A stretch of 20,078 bases of DNA from Victivallales bacterium (GTDB lineage: Bacteria; Verrucomicrobiota; Lentisphaeria; Oligosphaerales; Lenti-02). Positions 1 to 6,292 of this stretch are shown here, one piece after another (position 1 is the stretch's first letter; the number at the start of each line of letters is the position of its first letter). The notes beneath the pieces were generated by a model that saw only the letters and a list, made by a program, of their open reading frames with translations, had not been told where the DNA came from and searched no databases. The stretch spans positions 1-20,078 of the forward strand of contig JABGQJ010000051.1 in the NCBI GenBank assembly GCA_018648945.1. Reading direction: 5' to 3'. A program made the translations under genes and the position numbers.

Positions 1-1044
1 CTCGCGGAATCCACCCACCATCACCGGTTCGTAGAGTACCAGTGGAATCCCCCTGGTCAGGCACAAGCAGACGCCGTCTGGATCGTAGGAGAGAATCTCC
101 GAGATCAGATCGAGCATGTGCTCCTGGACCTCCGGGTATGCGTAGCTCAGCCGGTTCACCTGGTTGCCTTCCCGGTCCAGGCACCACCATTCAGGATGGG
201 CGTAGAAGAACTCGGACCAGACTAGGTCCTCATGTGGATAGCAGGCGGCGAACGCCTGCATGCGGATGTAGACATGGAACTCCCACTTCCGCTTGCGCGC
301 GTAGTCGCGCACCAACTGCATGCTGTCCCAGCCTTCCTTCTCCCACAGCCTGCCGTTCGCCATGCCGATGACATCCGAGACGAGGTACGGATCCTCCCAC
401 TTCTGCAGGAACATGGGATTGCCGACCTTGGTCGGGTAGTTGCAGTTGTCCGCATTGCCGTTTCCCCAGAGCAGACTGCGCGCGCAACTGGCGTCGGGAA
501 TGTCCTCCAGGTCTTCCAGGATGTCCTCGGGCCGGTGATGGGGATTCGACCTGAACACACCACACCCGTCGTTGGAGACGCACATGCCACGCCATGGGTC
601 GCAGCGCTCGGTCGGCGCCGGCGGGGCGGCAACTGGCTCCAGGCGCACGTAGGCCAAGGCCCCGGGCAGGGGGCCTCGGTCACAGGCCCCCTCAAGAAAC
701 AGATCCTGGCCCGTAAGGTCCGCATCCCGCCACAGCACCTCGTGGAGGACGGTGGGCTCGATTACGCTCCGGGCTGGTGCCGACAACCGTGTGCAGCAGA
801 GGTCGTCCGTCAGCCGCAACCGCACATCGGCGCTGCTGTAGGCAAAGAGCCCGACCCAGATTCGGTGGGGGCCACTCGCCTCCAGGCGCAGCCGCACGGG
901 CTCCGGCCTGGTGCCGTGTCCGCAGGCCAACATCACGCCGCCAAACCCCTCCGCTTCATACGGCACGGCCCTCCAGTGCCCTGGCCTGGCCACTAGACTG
1001 ACCGGCCCCGACTCCACACGTTCGTCCAGTTGGGAAATCCGCAT
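1..1044 (-). CDS. TIM-barrel glycoside-hydrolase-like protein, C-terminus cut off by window edge
   Basis: An open frame of 348 codons runs without a stop from ATG at 1044 to the window edge, so the C-terminus is missing. The start is supported by GGAGG at 1052-1056, 7 nt upstream. There is no signal peptide, so the protein is probably cytosolic. The first ~145 residues look like a beta-sandwich accessory region (alternating strand pattern, e.g. VRLRLEASGPHRIWVGLF). From about residue 150 the sequence looks like the putative glycosidase TIM barrels of the GHL10 type: WEFHVYIRMQAFA strand, then HPEWWCLDREGN and YPEVQEHMLDLISEIL before a DPDGVCLCLTRG strand. In such proteins the strand ending YDxDGVxL carries active-site residues. 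It is the last gene seen of the left operon, 28 bp after the MBL-fold gene. Family assignment is by motif memory only; the substrate is unknown. Confidence 0.72.
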   Translation of the reverse strand, partial: MRISQLDERVESGPVSLVARPGHWRAVPYEAEGFGGVMLACGHGTRPEPVRLRLEASGPHRIWVGLFAYSSADVRLRLTDDLCCTRLSAPARSVIEPTVLHEVLWRDADLTGQDLFLEGACDRGPLPGALAYVRLEPVAAPPAPTERCDPWRGMCVSNDGCGVFRSNPHHRPEDILEDLEDIPDASCARSLLWGNGNADNCNYPTKVGNPMFLQKWEDPYLVSDVIGMANGRLWEKEGWDSMQLVRDYARKRKWEFHVYIRMQAFAACYPHEDLVWSEFFYAHPEWWCLDREGNQVNRLSYAYPEVQEHMLDLISEILSYDPDGVCLCLTRGIPLVLYEPVMVGGFRE

Positions 1045-1072
1045 TCTGCATCCTCCAGACGTTGCGGCCTGC

Positions 1073-1930
1073 TCAGAGATCGAGGGTCAGTCCGTCGTAT
1101 GCCAGCACAATGCCCTTCTCGATCAGCGACCCCGCCACTTGGTCATATGGCTCCACATTGTTGGCGCTCAGATGGTCGGCCACGATCACGGTGCGCTCGT
1201 CGACGCAGCCAATCTCGCGCAATTCCGCGATGGTCTCGTCAAGCATCTTCCAGTTGAGATGCCCGGAGGTCAGCGGATCGATTTCGCGGGGCCCGAAGGT
1301 GGCATCCAGGATCGCGACATCGAGGTGCGTACCCGCCAGAGTCGCTGCCGTGGCAGGCAACATGTAGGACGAATCCAGGCCATAGAAGACCGTCTTCCCC
1401 TCCGCCTCGAACAGGAAGTTCAGCGCCTGCTGCTCCATGATGCAGTAGGGCTTGTTCATGAAGTGGTTGGCCAGTACGGGAGTGACGGCGAGCTCGCCGA
1501 CCTGCACGGGTACACCGGGAGCGAGGACGTTCATCTCGGTGTTCCCCGCCCGCTGCCGCGGCACGAATCGCCCCGTCTCCCGGTCGAGCGCATTTTCGCA
1601 ACAGAACGCCAACGCGTCCCGCACCATCGCGTTGCCATACACGGCCAGAGGCGCCGGCAGCGTCTCGGCGAAGCGCAGGATCTCTTCGGGCTGGAAGTGA
1701 TCGAAATGCCCGTGACTCACAAACAGGTGCTTGATCGCTCCCGTTCGTACGCCAAACGTCTCAAGCGCTCCGACGGTCTGATGGTTGAAATCGATGAGCG
1801 TGTCAGGCGACAGCAGATTGCAGGTGAACCTGCGGACATCCCGACTCCGTAGATGTACGCTCTGCGGGGTGCCGAAATTCGCATCCCCGGCACCCGTGCC
1901 GAGGAACTGGATCTGTCGTGCATCGCTCAT
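1073..1930 (-). CDS. MBL-fold metallo-hydrolase (PhnP/RNase Z-like)
   Basis: A complete 285-residue protein of the metallo-beta-lactamase superfamily. The dinuclear metal site is visible: HGHFDH at residues 73-78 (HxHxDH motif), H156 in ANHFMNK, D186 in YGLDSS, and H253 in VADHLS, with a further conserved-looking H224. The N-terminal IQFLGTGAGDANFGTP resembles the opening strand of PhnP-type phosphodiesterases and RNase Z relatives. There is no signal peptide, so it is cytosolic. GGAAGG lies 4 nt before the ATG. It is embedded in the catabolic operon (28 bp gaps on both sides), which makes a role as a lactonase, esterase or cyclic phosphodiesterase acting on a pathway intermediate more likely than RNA processing; this is inference. 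UlaG-type sugar lactonases show that the fold can do such chemistry. Confidence 0.88.
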   Translation of the reverse strand: MSDARQIQFLGTGAGDANFGTPQSVHLRSRDVRRFTCNLLSPDTLIDFNHQTVGALETFGVRTGAIKHLFVSHGHFDHFQPEEILRFAETLPAPLAVYGNAMVRDALAFCCENALDRETGRFVPRQRAGNTEMNVLAPGVPVQVGELAVTPVLANHFMNKPYCIMEQQALNFLFEAEGKTVFYGLDSSYMLPATAATLAGTHLDVAILDATFGPREIDPLTSGHLNWKMLDETIAELREIGCVDERTVIVADHLSANNVEPYDQVAGSLIEKGIVLAYDGLTLDL

Positions 1931-1958
1931 GCTGCCTTCCCTTTGAGTGCTCTGCTCG

Positions 1959-2600
1959 CTACTTCTTCCTCGAGAACTTCTTCACCACCGCCAACAGGCC
2001 GATGGCGATGAAGCAGTAGGCCGCGATCTTGCCCATAGTCCGGGAGGTCCCGGCATACGGAACGGCATCGCTTTCCTCCGGCGAGGACAGGACCGGCGTC
2101 CCGATTAGCTCGAATGACGCAAACAGCTTCTCGACTTGCTGCTTGTCCAAGTCGGCGACCGGAGCGCCCAGAAGTTGCAGCTGGTAGACATGGCCGTTGG
2201 CGGCAAAGCTCCTGAGCACCGCGACTGAGGAGTCGTACCCCAGGCGGGCACGAACTTCGTAGCAGGGAACCCCTCGAAAAGTGATCACCTCCCCGCTGAT
2301 CTTGGAAACCGCCTCCGGCTCGAAGAAGCCATCGTCGATCCCCTTGCAGAACTTGTCGGTGACCGCAATGCCAGCCGGGGCCTTCCTGGCAACCAGCAGC
2401 AGTTTGGCCTGCGCGGCGTTCCCCATGATCATAGCCGCGCCCTTCACAGCCGAGTGGTCAAGCCACTGGAAGCTGGCCTCGGGTAGAGTCACCTTGCAGT
2501 GGTACTCGGGGTATTCCCTGGTTCGTTCCTCTTGGATCTGGGCCTCTGCGGCAAGACAGATCATTGCGGTGACAGCTAGACACGCGGTTCGGATCATCAT
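1959..2600 (-). CDS. Small membrane-anchored protein with signal peptide, function unknown
   Basis: 213 residues from the ATG at 2600. A GTG at 2609 is in frame, but the GGAGG at 2609-2613 overlaps it and sits 8 nt from the ATG, so the ATG is preferred. Residues 1-20 (MMIRTACLAVTAMICLAAEA) are a signal peptide with a plausible AEA cleavage site. Residues about 190-206 (GKIAAYCFIAIGLLAVV) are a transmembrane helix followed by a basic KKFSRKK tail, giving a type I topology with ~165 residues outside the cytoplasm. The middle part has a mixed alpha/beta pattern ending QVEKLFASFEL, reminiscent of DUF1795/PsbP-like lipoprotein domains, but I do not recognise a family firmly. It lies between the creatininase and MBL genes in an otherwise cytosolic operon, so a sensing, transport-accessory or envelope role is possible; no function is assigned. 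Confidence 0.8.
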   Translation of the reverse strand: MMIRTACLAVTAMICLAAEAQIQEERTREYPEYHCKVTLPEASFQWLDHSAVKGAAMIMGNAAQAKLLLVARKAPAGIAVTDKFCKGIDDGFFEPEAVSKISGEVITFRGVPCYEVRARLGYDSSVAVLRSFAANGHVYQLQLLGAPVADLDKQQVEKLFASFELIGTPVLSSPEESDAVPYAGTSRTMGKIAAYCFIAIGLLAVVKKFSRKK

Positions 2601-2608
2601 GATGCCCA

Positions 2609-2613
2609 CCTCC
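2609..2613 (-). promoter_or_regulatory. Ribosome binding site GGAGG deciding the start at 2600
   Basis: On the minus strand GGAGG at 2613-2609 is followed by an 8-nt spacer and ATG at 2600. It overlaps the alternative upstream GTG at 2609, which therefore has no usable Shine-Dalgarno sequence of its own. Confidence 0.7.
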
Positions 2614-2653
2614 AGATACAGTCCAAGATCACTCCGTCTGACACACCCGCCTC

Positions 2654-3445
2654 CTACATCGGCGAACCATGTCCCTGATACAAGCCATGGTTTTCGAGCA
2701 ATTCCTCAACGCGGGACCGAACTGCGGCGATGATCGAGTCGGTCACCTCGCCGCCGAACTGGCCACTGGAATCCTGGACGCCGTTGTTCGACGCACCGAT
2801 CGGCTTCTGGCTGCGATCCTCAGGCAACATGCTGAGGTCCTGCATGCCGGGATCCAGGTGCATGAGCATGGAGGTTTCCCACTTGCCAGCGTGGTCGCCA
2901 CACGGCTGGAACTGCCCCTTCACCAACTCGTAGCCGGTCATCGCCCAGACGAGCATCTTCGGCCGCGACTGCTCCTGGTGAAACAGAGCCGCCGCCGACC
3001 GGGCGTGGTCCAGCAGCGGGTAGTGCCCGCCGCCCACCACCAGCACTTTGAAGCCCAGGCTCCGGATCTCGTGCATGATGTGGACAAGCAGACTCTGGTA
3101 GTTCCGGTTCTGCTCCGACACGGTCTCGACCATGTATCCGGGGTCGAAGTTGGTGCTCGGCAACGCCATCTTTGCCGCAATCTGGTCCCGGTCTGCCGCA
3201 TTGGCCTCCATCAGCGCCTGTTCGCGGTTCTCCCCATAGTACAGGGGGGGAAAGACCAGACCGCCGATCCTCTGCGCGCACTGAGCCAGCAGGGCATGGA
3301 TCTTCAGCGTGTCGAGCCCGACGGGGTTGTGCTGCCCATGCCACTCAATCGTCCCGATTGGCAGATATGCCACCGGGCAGGCTTCGCGGCGCGCCACGAT
3401 CTCCGCAGGACGGAGACGTTCATATTGGACCTTGTTCTCTGCCAT
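2654..3445 (-). CDS. Creatininase-family metal-dependent amidohydrolase/ring-opening hydrolase
   Basis: 263 residues matching the creatinine amidohydrolase family. PIGTIEWHGQHNPVGLD (residues 29-45) holds the family metal ligands E34, H36 and D45. H141 in VGGGHYP replaces the usual NGHGGN loop while keeping its histidine, and HAGKWETSM (185-193) is the family HAGxxETS motif with E190. There is no signal peptide. The start is ATG at 3445 with GGAG about 9-10 nt upstream. It lies 15 bp after the propeller gene, clearly in the same transcript. Family members hydrolyse creatinine, formamidopyrimidines or peptides; from memory, the Thermotoga inositol enzyme IolN (3-dehydro-scyllo-inosose hydrolase) is also in this family and works after an MDR dehydrogenase (IolM). 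Because an MDR gene heads this operon, a ring-opening step on a keto-sugar or keto-cyclitol is a reasonable inference; true creatininase activity is unlikely. Confidence 0.88.
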   Translation of the reverse strand: MAENKVQYERLRPAEIVARREACPVAYLPIGTIEWHGQHNPVGLDTLKIHALLAQCAQRIGGLVFPPLYYGENREQALMEANAADRDQIAAKMALPSTNFDPGYMVETVSEQNRNYQSLLVHIMHEIRSLGFKVLVVGGGHYPLLDHARSAAALFHQEQSRPKMLVWAMTGYELVKGQFQPCGDHAGKWETSMLMHLDPGMQDLSMLPEDRSQKPIGASNNGVQDSSGQFGGEVTDSIIAAVRSRVEELLENHGLYQGHGSPM

Positions 3446-3460
3446 CGGCCGATCTCCAAT

Positions 3461-4945
3461 CTAGAGCGACACCGAGTAGAGCGTCGCATCAGCAAGTTCC
3501 AGATAGAGCACCACCGCGTCGTGCTGGTAGGCCTCCGAGGTATGCGCGACCTCACCCCAACGCAGGATCAGCCGGTTGCCGTCGCCGACGACGAGTTCGC
3601 TGTCGTGCAGCCCGTAACCGGGGAGAGCTCCGCCAAGGACATCGCGGAGCTCGGCGCGGACGCCCCCGCGAATGGTAGCGTCCAGGGAGATCGAACGCCG
3701 AATGGACACCTGGGGTTTGAGCAGGATCCGCCCGCTGGTCCGGGGGGCCGTGGCAAGACCGGCGAAACGGCCCTTGGGCCAACTGGCCCCCATCACGGCG
3801 TGCTTCGCGGCATCCACGCCCTCTGGCAGGGTGTGGTTGTGGTGGTAGTTGCCCCCTCGGTAGAGCATGAGCACCCGGTCGTCGGCCACGGGCAGAAGGC
3901 AATTGGTGGCGTACACCGACATGCAGTCCGTCTCGGGAATGGGGCCGCGCGGGATGAAGCCGCCGCGGAACGGACGGTCCCAGTGCCGACCATCCCGAGA
4001 GAAGCACATCTCACATTCCATGGTCTGGTCCCAGCAGTGGTAGCTGCCCAGGAAGCCGATCCGCCAATCCCGCTCTTGGTGCTGGGAAAGGTAGTAGAAC
4101 TGTTGAGTCAAGGGATCGCCCTCATCCGGACTGATGACGAGTTCCGCCGCGCTGAAATCGAGGCCGTTCTCACTGGTCCGGCGATGGATGATCCGCAATG
4201 CCCCAGGCGCGTTGTCGTGGGGCGTCTGGCGCCCCTTCTCCACCGGATTGGGCAGGAGCCAGACGGAGTACATCTCGAACTGCCGGGTCTGTTCGTTGTA
4301 GTAGACGTAGGTCGCGTCGTTGCTGCGCAGCCGTTTGGCGGCCAGGAAGTCCCAGGTCCGCTGCTCGTCGAAGCGCGCGTTGGGGTTGGCGTTGGTCAGC
4401 CCGGCCGTCCAGCCAGCCTGCCCCACCTCCAGATCGGATGGATGGAAAACCGCCGGTCGGTTCGGGTCATGCAATTCCCAGTTCAAACCGTCTTCGCTGG
4501 TGCAGATCAGGTAGCGGATCTGGCCGAATTCCTGGCCATGGAGCCAGCAGTACATGAACCAGCGTCCATCGGGCAGCAAAACCACGCTTGGCTGGGTGAT
4601 GTTGGCGTCCTTGGGGAGGCCCTTGACGTGGAGATGGTTAGTCGGCGCGCCTTCCCATTCCTGCTGGCCCAGCAACCGCCGCTCCCAATGGAATCCGTCG
4701 CTCGACTCGGCGATCGCAATGCGCATGACCCGGGGCGAGTAGCAGGCCGCGTAGTAGTACATGCGGAAGGTGCCACCGGGCAACGGCACGACACTCCCGC
4801 AAAACACACTAACTCCGTCCAGATCGGCCGGCCCCTCCCGGTCCATCAGGACGCCGTGCTTCTCCACAGGCACCGGCTCCAGATGAAGCCCTGCCCGATA
4901 GGCCACCTCGCGATCGTCAAAGAAACGGATGCGGTGCGTTTCCAT
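3461..4945 (-). CDS. Beta-propeller glycoside-hydrolase-like protein (GH43/GH32-like fold)
   Basis: 494 residues from ATG at 4945. Repeated propeller-blade sequences are visible: FRMYYYAACYSP, IAIAESSDGFHWE, ITQPSVVLLPDGRWFMYCW, YLICTSEDGLNWELHD, CEMCFSRDGRHWDRPF and ADDRVLMLYRGGNYHHN. The recurring S-x-DGxxW blades are typical of five-bladed propeller glycosidases (GH32/43/68/130-like families). The last ~90 residues (SIRRSISLDATIRGG onward) form a beta-sandwich, as in GH32. I cannot place the catalytic carboxylates with confidence, so the reaction is unassigned. There is no signal peptide, implying an intracellular substrate. An in-frame TTG at 4993 would add 16 residues, but it lies inside a perfect hairpin and the added sequence is cysteine-rich and unlike the protein, so ATG at 4945 is preferred; GAGG lies somewhat far upstream. 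The gap to the creatininase gene is 15 bp. Confidence 0.82.
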   Translation of the reverse strand: METHRIRFFDDREVAYRAGLHLEPVPVEKHGVLMDREGPADLDGVSVFCGSVVPLPGGTFRMYYYAACYSPRVMRIAIAESSDGFHWERRLLGQQEWEGAPTNHLHVKGLPKDANITQPSVVLLPDGRWFMYCWLHGQEFGQIRYLICTSEDGLNWELHDPNRPAVFHPSDLEVGQAGWTAGLTNANPNARFDEQRTWDFLAAKRLRSNDATYVYYNEQTRQFEMYSVWLLPNPVEKGRQTPHDNAPGALRIIHRRTSENGLDFSAAELVISPDEGDPLTQQFYYLSQHQERDWRIGFLGSYHCWDQTMECEMCFSRDGRHWDRPFRGGFIPRGPIPETDCMSVYATNCLLPVADDRVLMLYRGGNYHHNHTLPEGVDAAKHAVMGASWPKGRFAGLATAPRTSGRILLKPQVSIRRSISLDATIRGGVRAELRDVLGGALPGYGLHDSELVVGDGNRLILRWGEVAHTSEAYQHDAVVLYLELADATLYSVSL

Positions 4946-4981
4946 GGTCCGGATTCCCGTCCTCTTCGCACATTGGCACTC

Positions 4982-5008
4982 GGCCGTGGGCAAGATCTGC
5001 CCACGGCC
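4982..5008 (-). other. Perfect 10-bp hairpin between MDR and propeller genes
   Basis: Left arm 4982-4991 (GGCCGTGGGC) and right arm 4999-5008 (GCCCACGGCC) are perfectly complementary around the 7-nt loop AAGATCT. It begins 50 nt after the stop codon of the MDR gene and ends 37 nt before the propeller start. No T-run follows on the minus strand, so it is not a textbook intrinsic terminator. It may be a partial terminator, a processing or stability element, or a protein-binding palindrome that sets the ratio of the first gene to the rest of the operon. Confidence 0.5.
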
Positions 5009-5057
5009 CCATCAACTGACGCAGGTAACCGTCGTTGCCCGCCCCGGGAACATGGTT

Positions 5058-6116
5058 CTATTCGGGCATCACCAGCAGTGTGCCCAAGGTAGAACCGGGA
5101 GAATCGATGTGGGCGGTCACCGCCTCATCGATGTCGCTCAGTGGCACCTTGTGGGTGGTGAGTGAATCCACATCCAGTTTGCCTTCGCTCATCAGGCGGA
5201 GGGCATAGGCCATGTTCGTCTTGGTGGTCCAGCGCATAAAGACGTTCGGGTACTCGTATTCGCCGATCTCCCAGGCATCGTCGTGGTAGCCGGGGCCGGA
5301 ACGGGCGCTGCAGCGGAGGTCGAGGTTGCCGAGACCGGCACCCCAACTGCACATGGTCTTCAGGCCGCCAACGAGGCTGATGCGGCCCATCTGGTGCGTG
5401 TCCGGGCTCAGTTTCATCACCTTCTTGACCGAGTCCAGAGCCTTCGTGCCGTCGCCGCCAAAGGCCATCACAGCCCAGTCGAAACCAAACTCGCGCGTGA
5501 AGGCCTTGGCCTTCTCCTCGACGTCGTCTTCACCGACCACGGTCGTCGCATCCATGCCCCAGTCTTCGGCGACCTGGCAACGGAAGGGGACCATGTCCCA
5601 GCCCATCACGTAGCAACCCGCGAGCTGGGCCAGACGGCCGGCCATCTGACCGACCAAGCCAAGACCGACCATCAGGGCGTATTCGCCCAACTCGGGCTGC
5701 GCACGCCGCACGGCCTGCATGGAAGTGATGGCCAGATGCGTGTAGGCGCCCTGCTCGAAGCTCACGTTCTCTGGCAGCTTGCAGCAGAGGTTCTTCGGCA
5801 CCACCGCATAGTTCGTGTGCTGGGCAAAGCCCCCTCCCATGCAAGCCACGCGATCCCCCGGCTGGAACTCGGTCACGCCCTCACCTGCCTCGATAACGAC
5901 GCCAGCGTTCTGGTAGCCAAACGGTTTCGGCGTCCCTGGGTCGGTAGTCCCCGCTGCGCGAGCCTGCTTTGCCCCGTTCAGTTCCGTGCCGGGGCTGATC
6001 AGGGAAGCCGACACCTTGATCAGCAGTTTGCCCTTGGTGAGTTCTGGGATGTCCTGCTCAACCACGCAGCCGTGTCCGGTACCGTCAAGAGCGCCTACAA
6101 GACGTGTCTTCGCCAT
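5058..6116 (-). CDS. MDR-superfamily (Zn-type alcohol dehydrogenase-like) oxidoreductase lacking the usual zinc-site motifs
   Basis: 352 residues from ATG at 6116, preceded by GAGG with a 9-nt spacer; the in-frame extension to 6329 is unlike the family and is rejected. The N-terminal GroES-like domain (about 1-135) contains ISPGTEL (40-46) where catalytic-zinc MDR enzymes have a CGTD-type motif, and GYQNAGVVIEAGEGV (67-81) where they have GHE. The Rossmann domain carries GLGLVG (151-156), the NAD(P)-binding glycine loop, followed by an aspartate-containing strand (MGWD). This belongs with the SPGTE-type MDR proteins, which are related to BchC-like and sorbitol/threonine-dehydrogenase-like enzymes. 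The predicted role is NAD(P)-linked oxidation or reduction of a sugar or polyol hydroxyl in the cytosol. As first gene of the operon it would provide the redox step before the hydrolases. Confidence 0.86.
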   Translation of the reverse strand: MAKTRLVGALDGTGHGCVVEQDIPELTKGKLLIKVSASLISPGTELNGAKQARAAGTTDPGTPKPFGYQNAGVVIEAGEGVTEFQPGDRVACMGGGFAQHTNYAVVPKNLCCKLPENVSFEQGAYTHLAITSMQAVRRAQPELGEYALMVGLGLVGQMAGRLAQLAGCYVMGWDMVPFRCQVAEDWGMDATTVVGEDDVEEKAKAFTREFGFDWAVMAFGGDGTKALDSVKKVMKLSPDTHQMGRISLVGGLKTMCSWGAGLGNLDLRCSARSGPGYHDDAWEIGEYEYPNVFMRWTTKTNMAYALRLMSEGKLDVDSLTTHKVPLSDIDEAVTAHIDSPGSTLGTLLVMPE

Positions 6117-6187
6117 CGTTCTGTTCCTCATTGTCAGCGTGATTCGAGAGCCAAAAGGGAGCACCGGACCGAATGTGGCACGTTTCG

Positions 6188-6219
6188 CCAGGATGACAAG
6201 AGTCACCTGGCAAGAGTCA
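6188..6219. promoter_or_regulatory. Imperfect palindrome and 9-bp direct repeat in divergent intergenic region
   Basis: The 176-bp region between the divergent starts at 6116 and 6293 contains CCAGG-A-TGAC (6188-6197) facing GTCA-CCTGG (6202-6210), a 9-bp stem with one bulged A and loop AAGA. It also has the direct repeat CAAGAGTCA at 6197-6205 and 6211-6219, spaced 14 bp start to start. This is the only obvious repeated structure between the two transcription units and is a candidate operator or activator site shared by both. I found no convincing -10/-35 pair here. Confidence 0.4.
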
Positions 6220-6292
6220 GCAACTTCCGCACAACATCCTGTGAGGTCGTCACGTTCTCCGAGCAAGCCTGTATTCGGGAGCCCTTTCTGCC

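Noticed and set aside
232..996. 254-codon plus-strand frame and overlapping minus-strand frames in the first kilobase
   Set aside because: A third minus-strand frame is open from 1044 to the window edge, has GGAGG before its ATG and encodes a glycosidase-like barrel; the others are shadows.
4946..4993. TTG start giving a longer propeller protein
   Set aside because: The start lies inside the perfect hairpin, the extra 16 residues are atypical, and ATG 4945 begins right at the family-like sequence.
2669..5092. 807-codon open frame on the plus strand
   Set aside because: It lies antisense to the creatininase and propeller genes, both of which have family motifs. The translation has no recognisable motif; long antisense frames are expected at this GC content.
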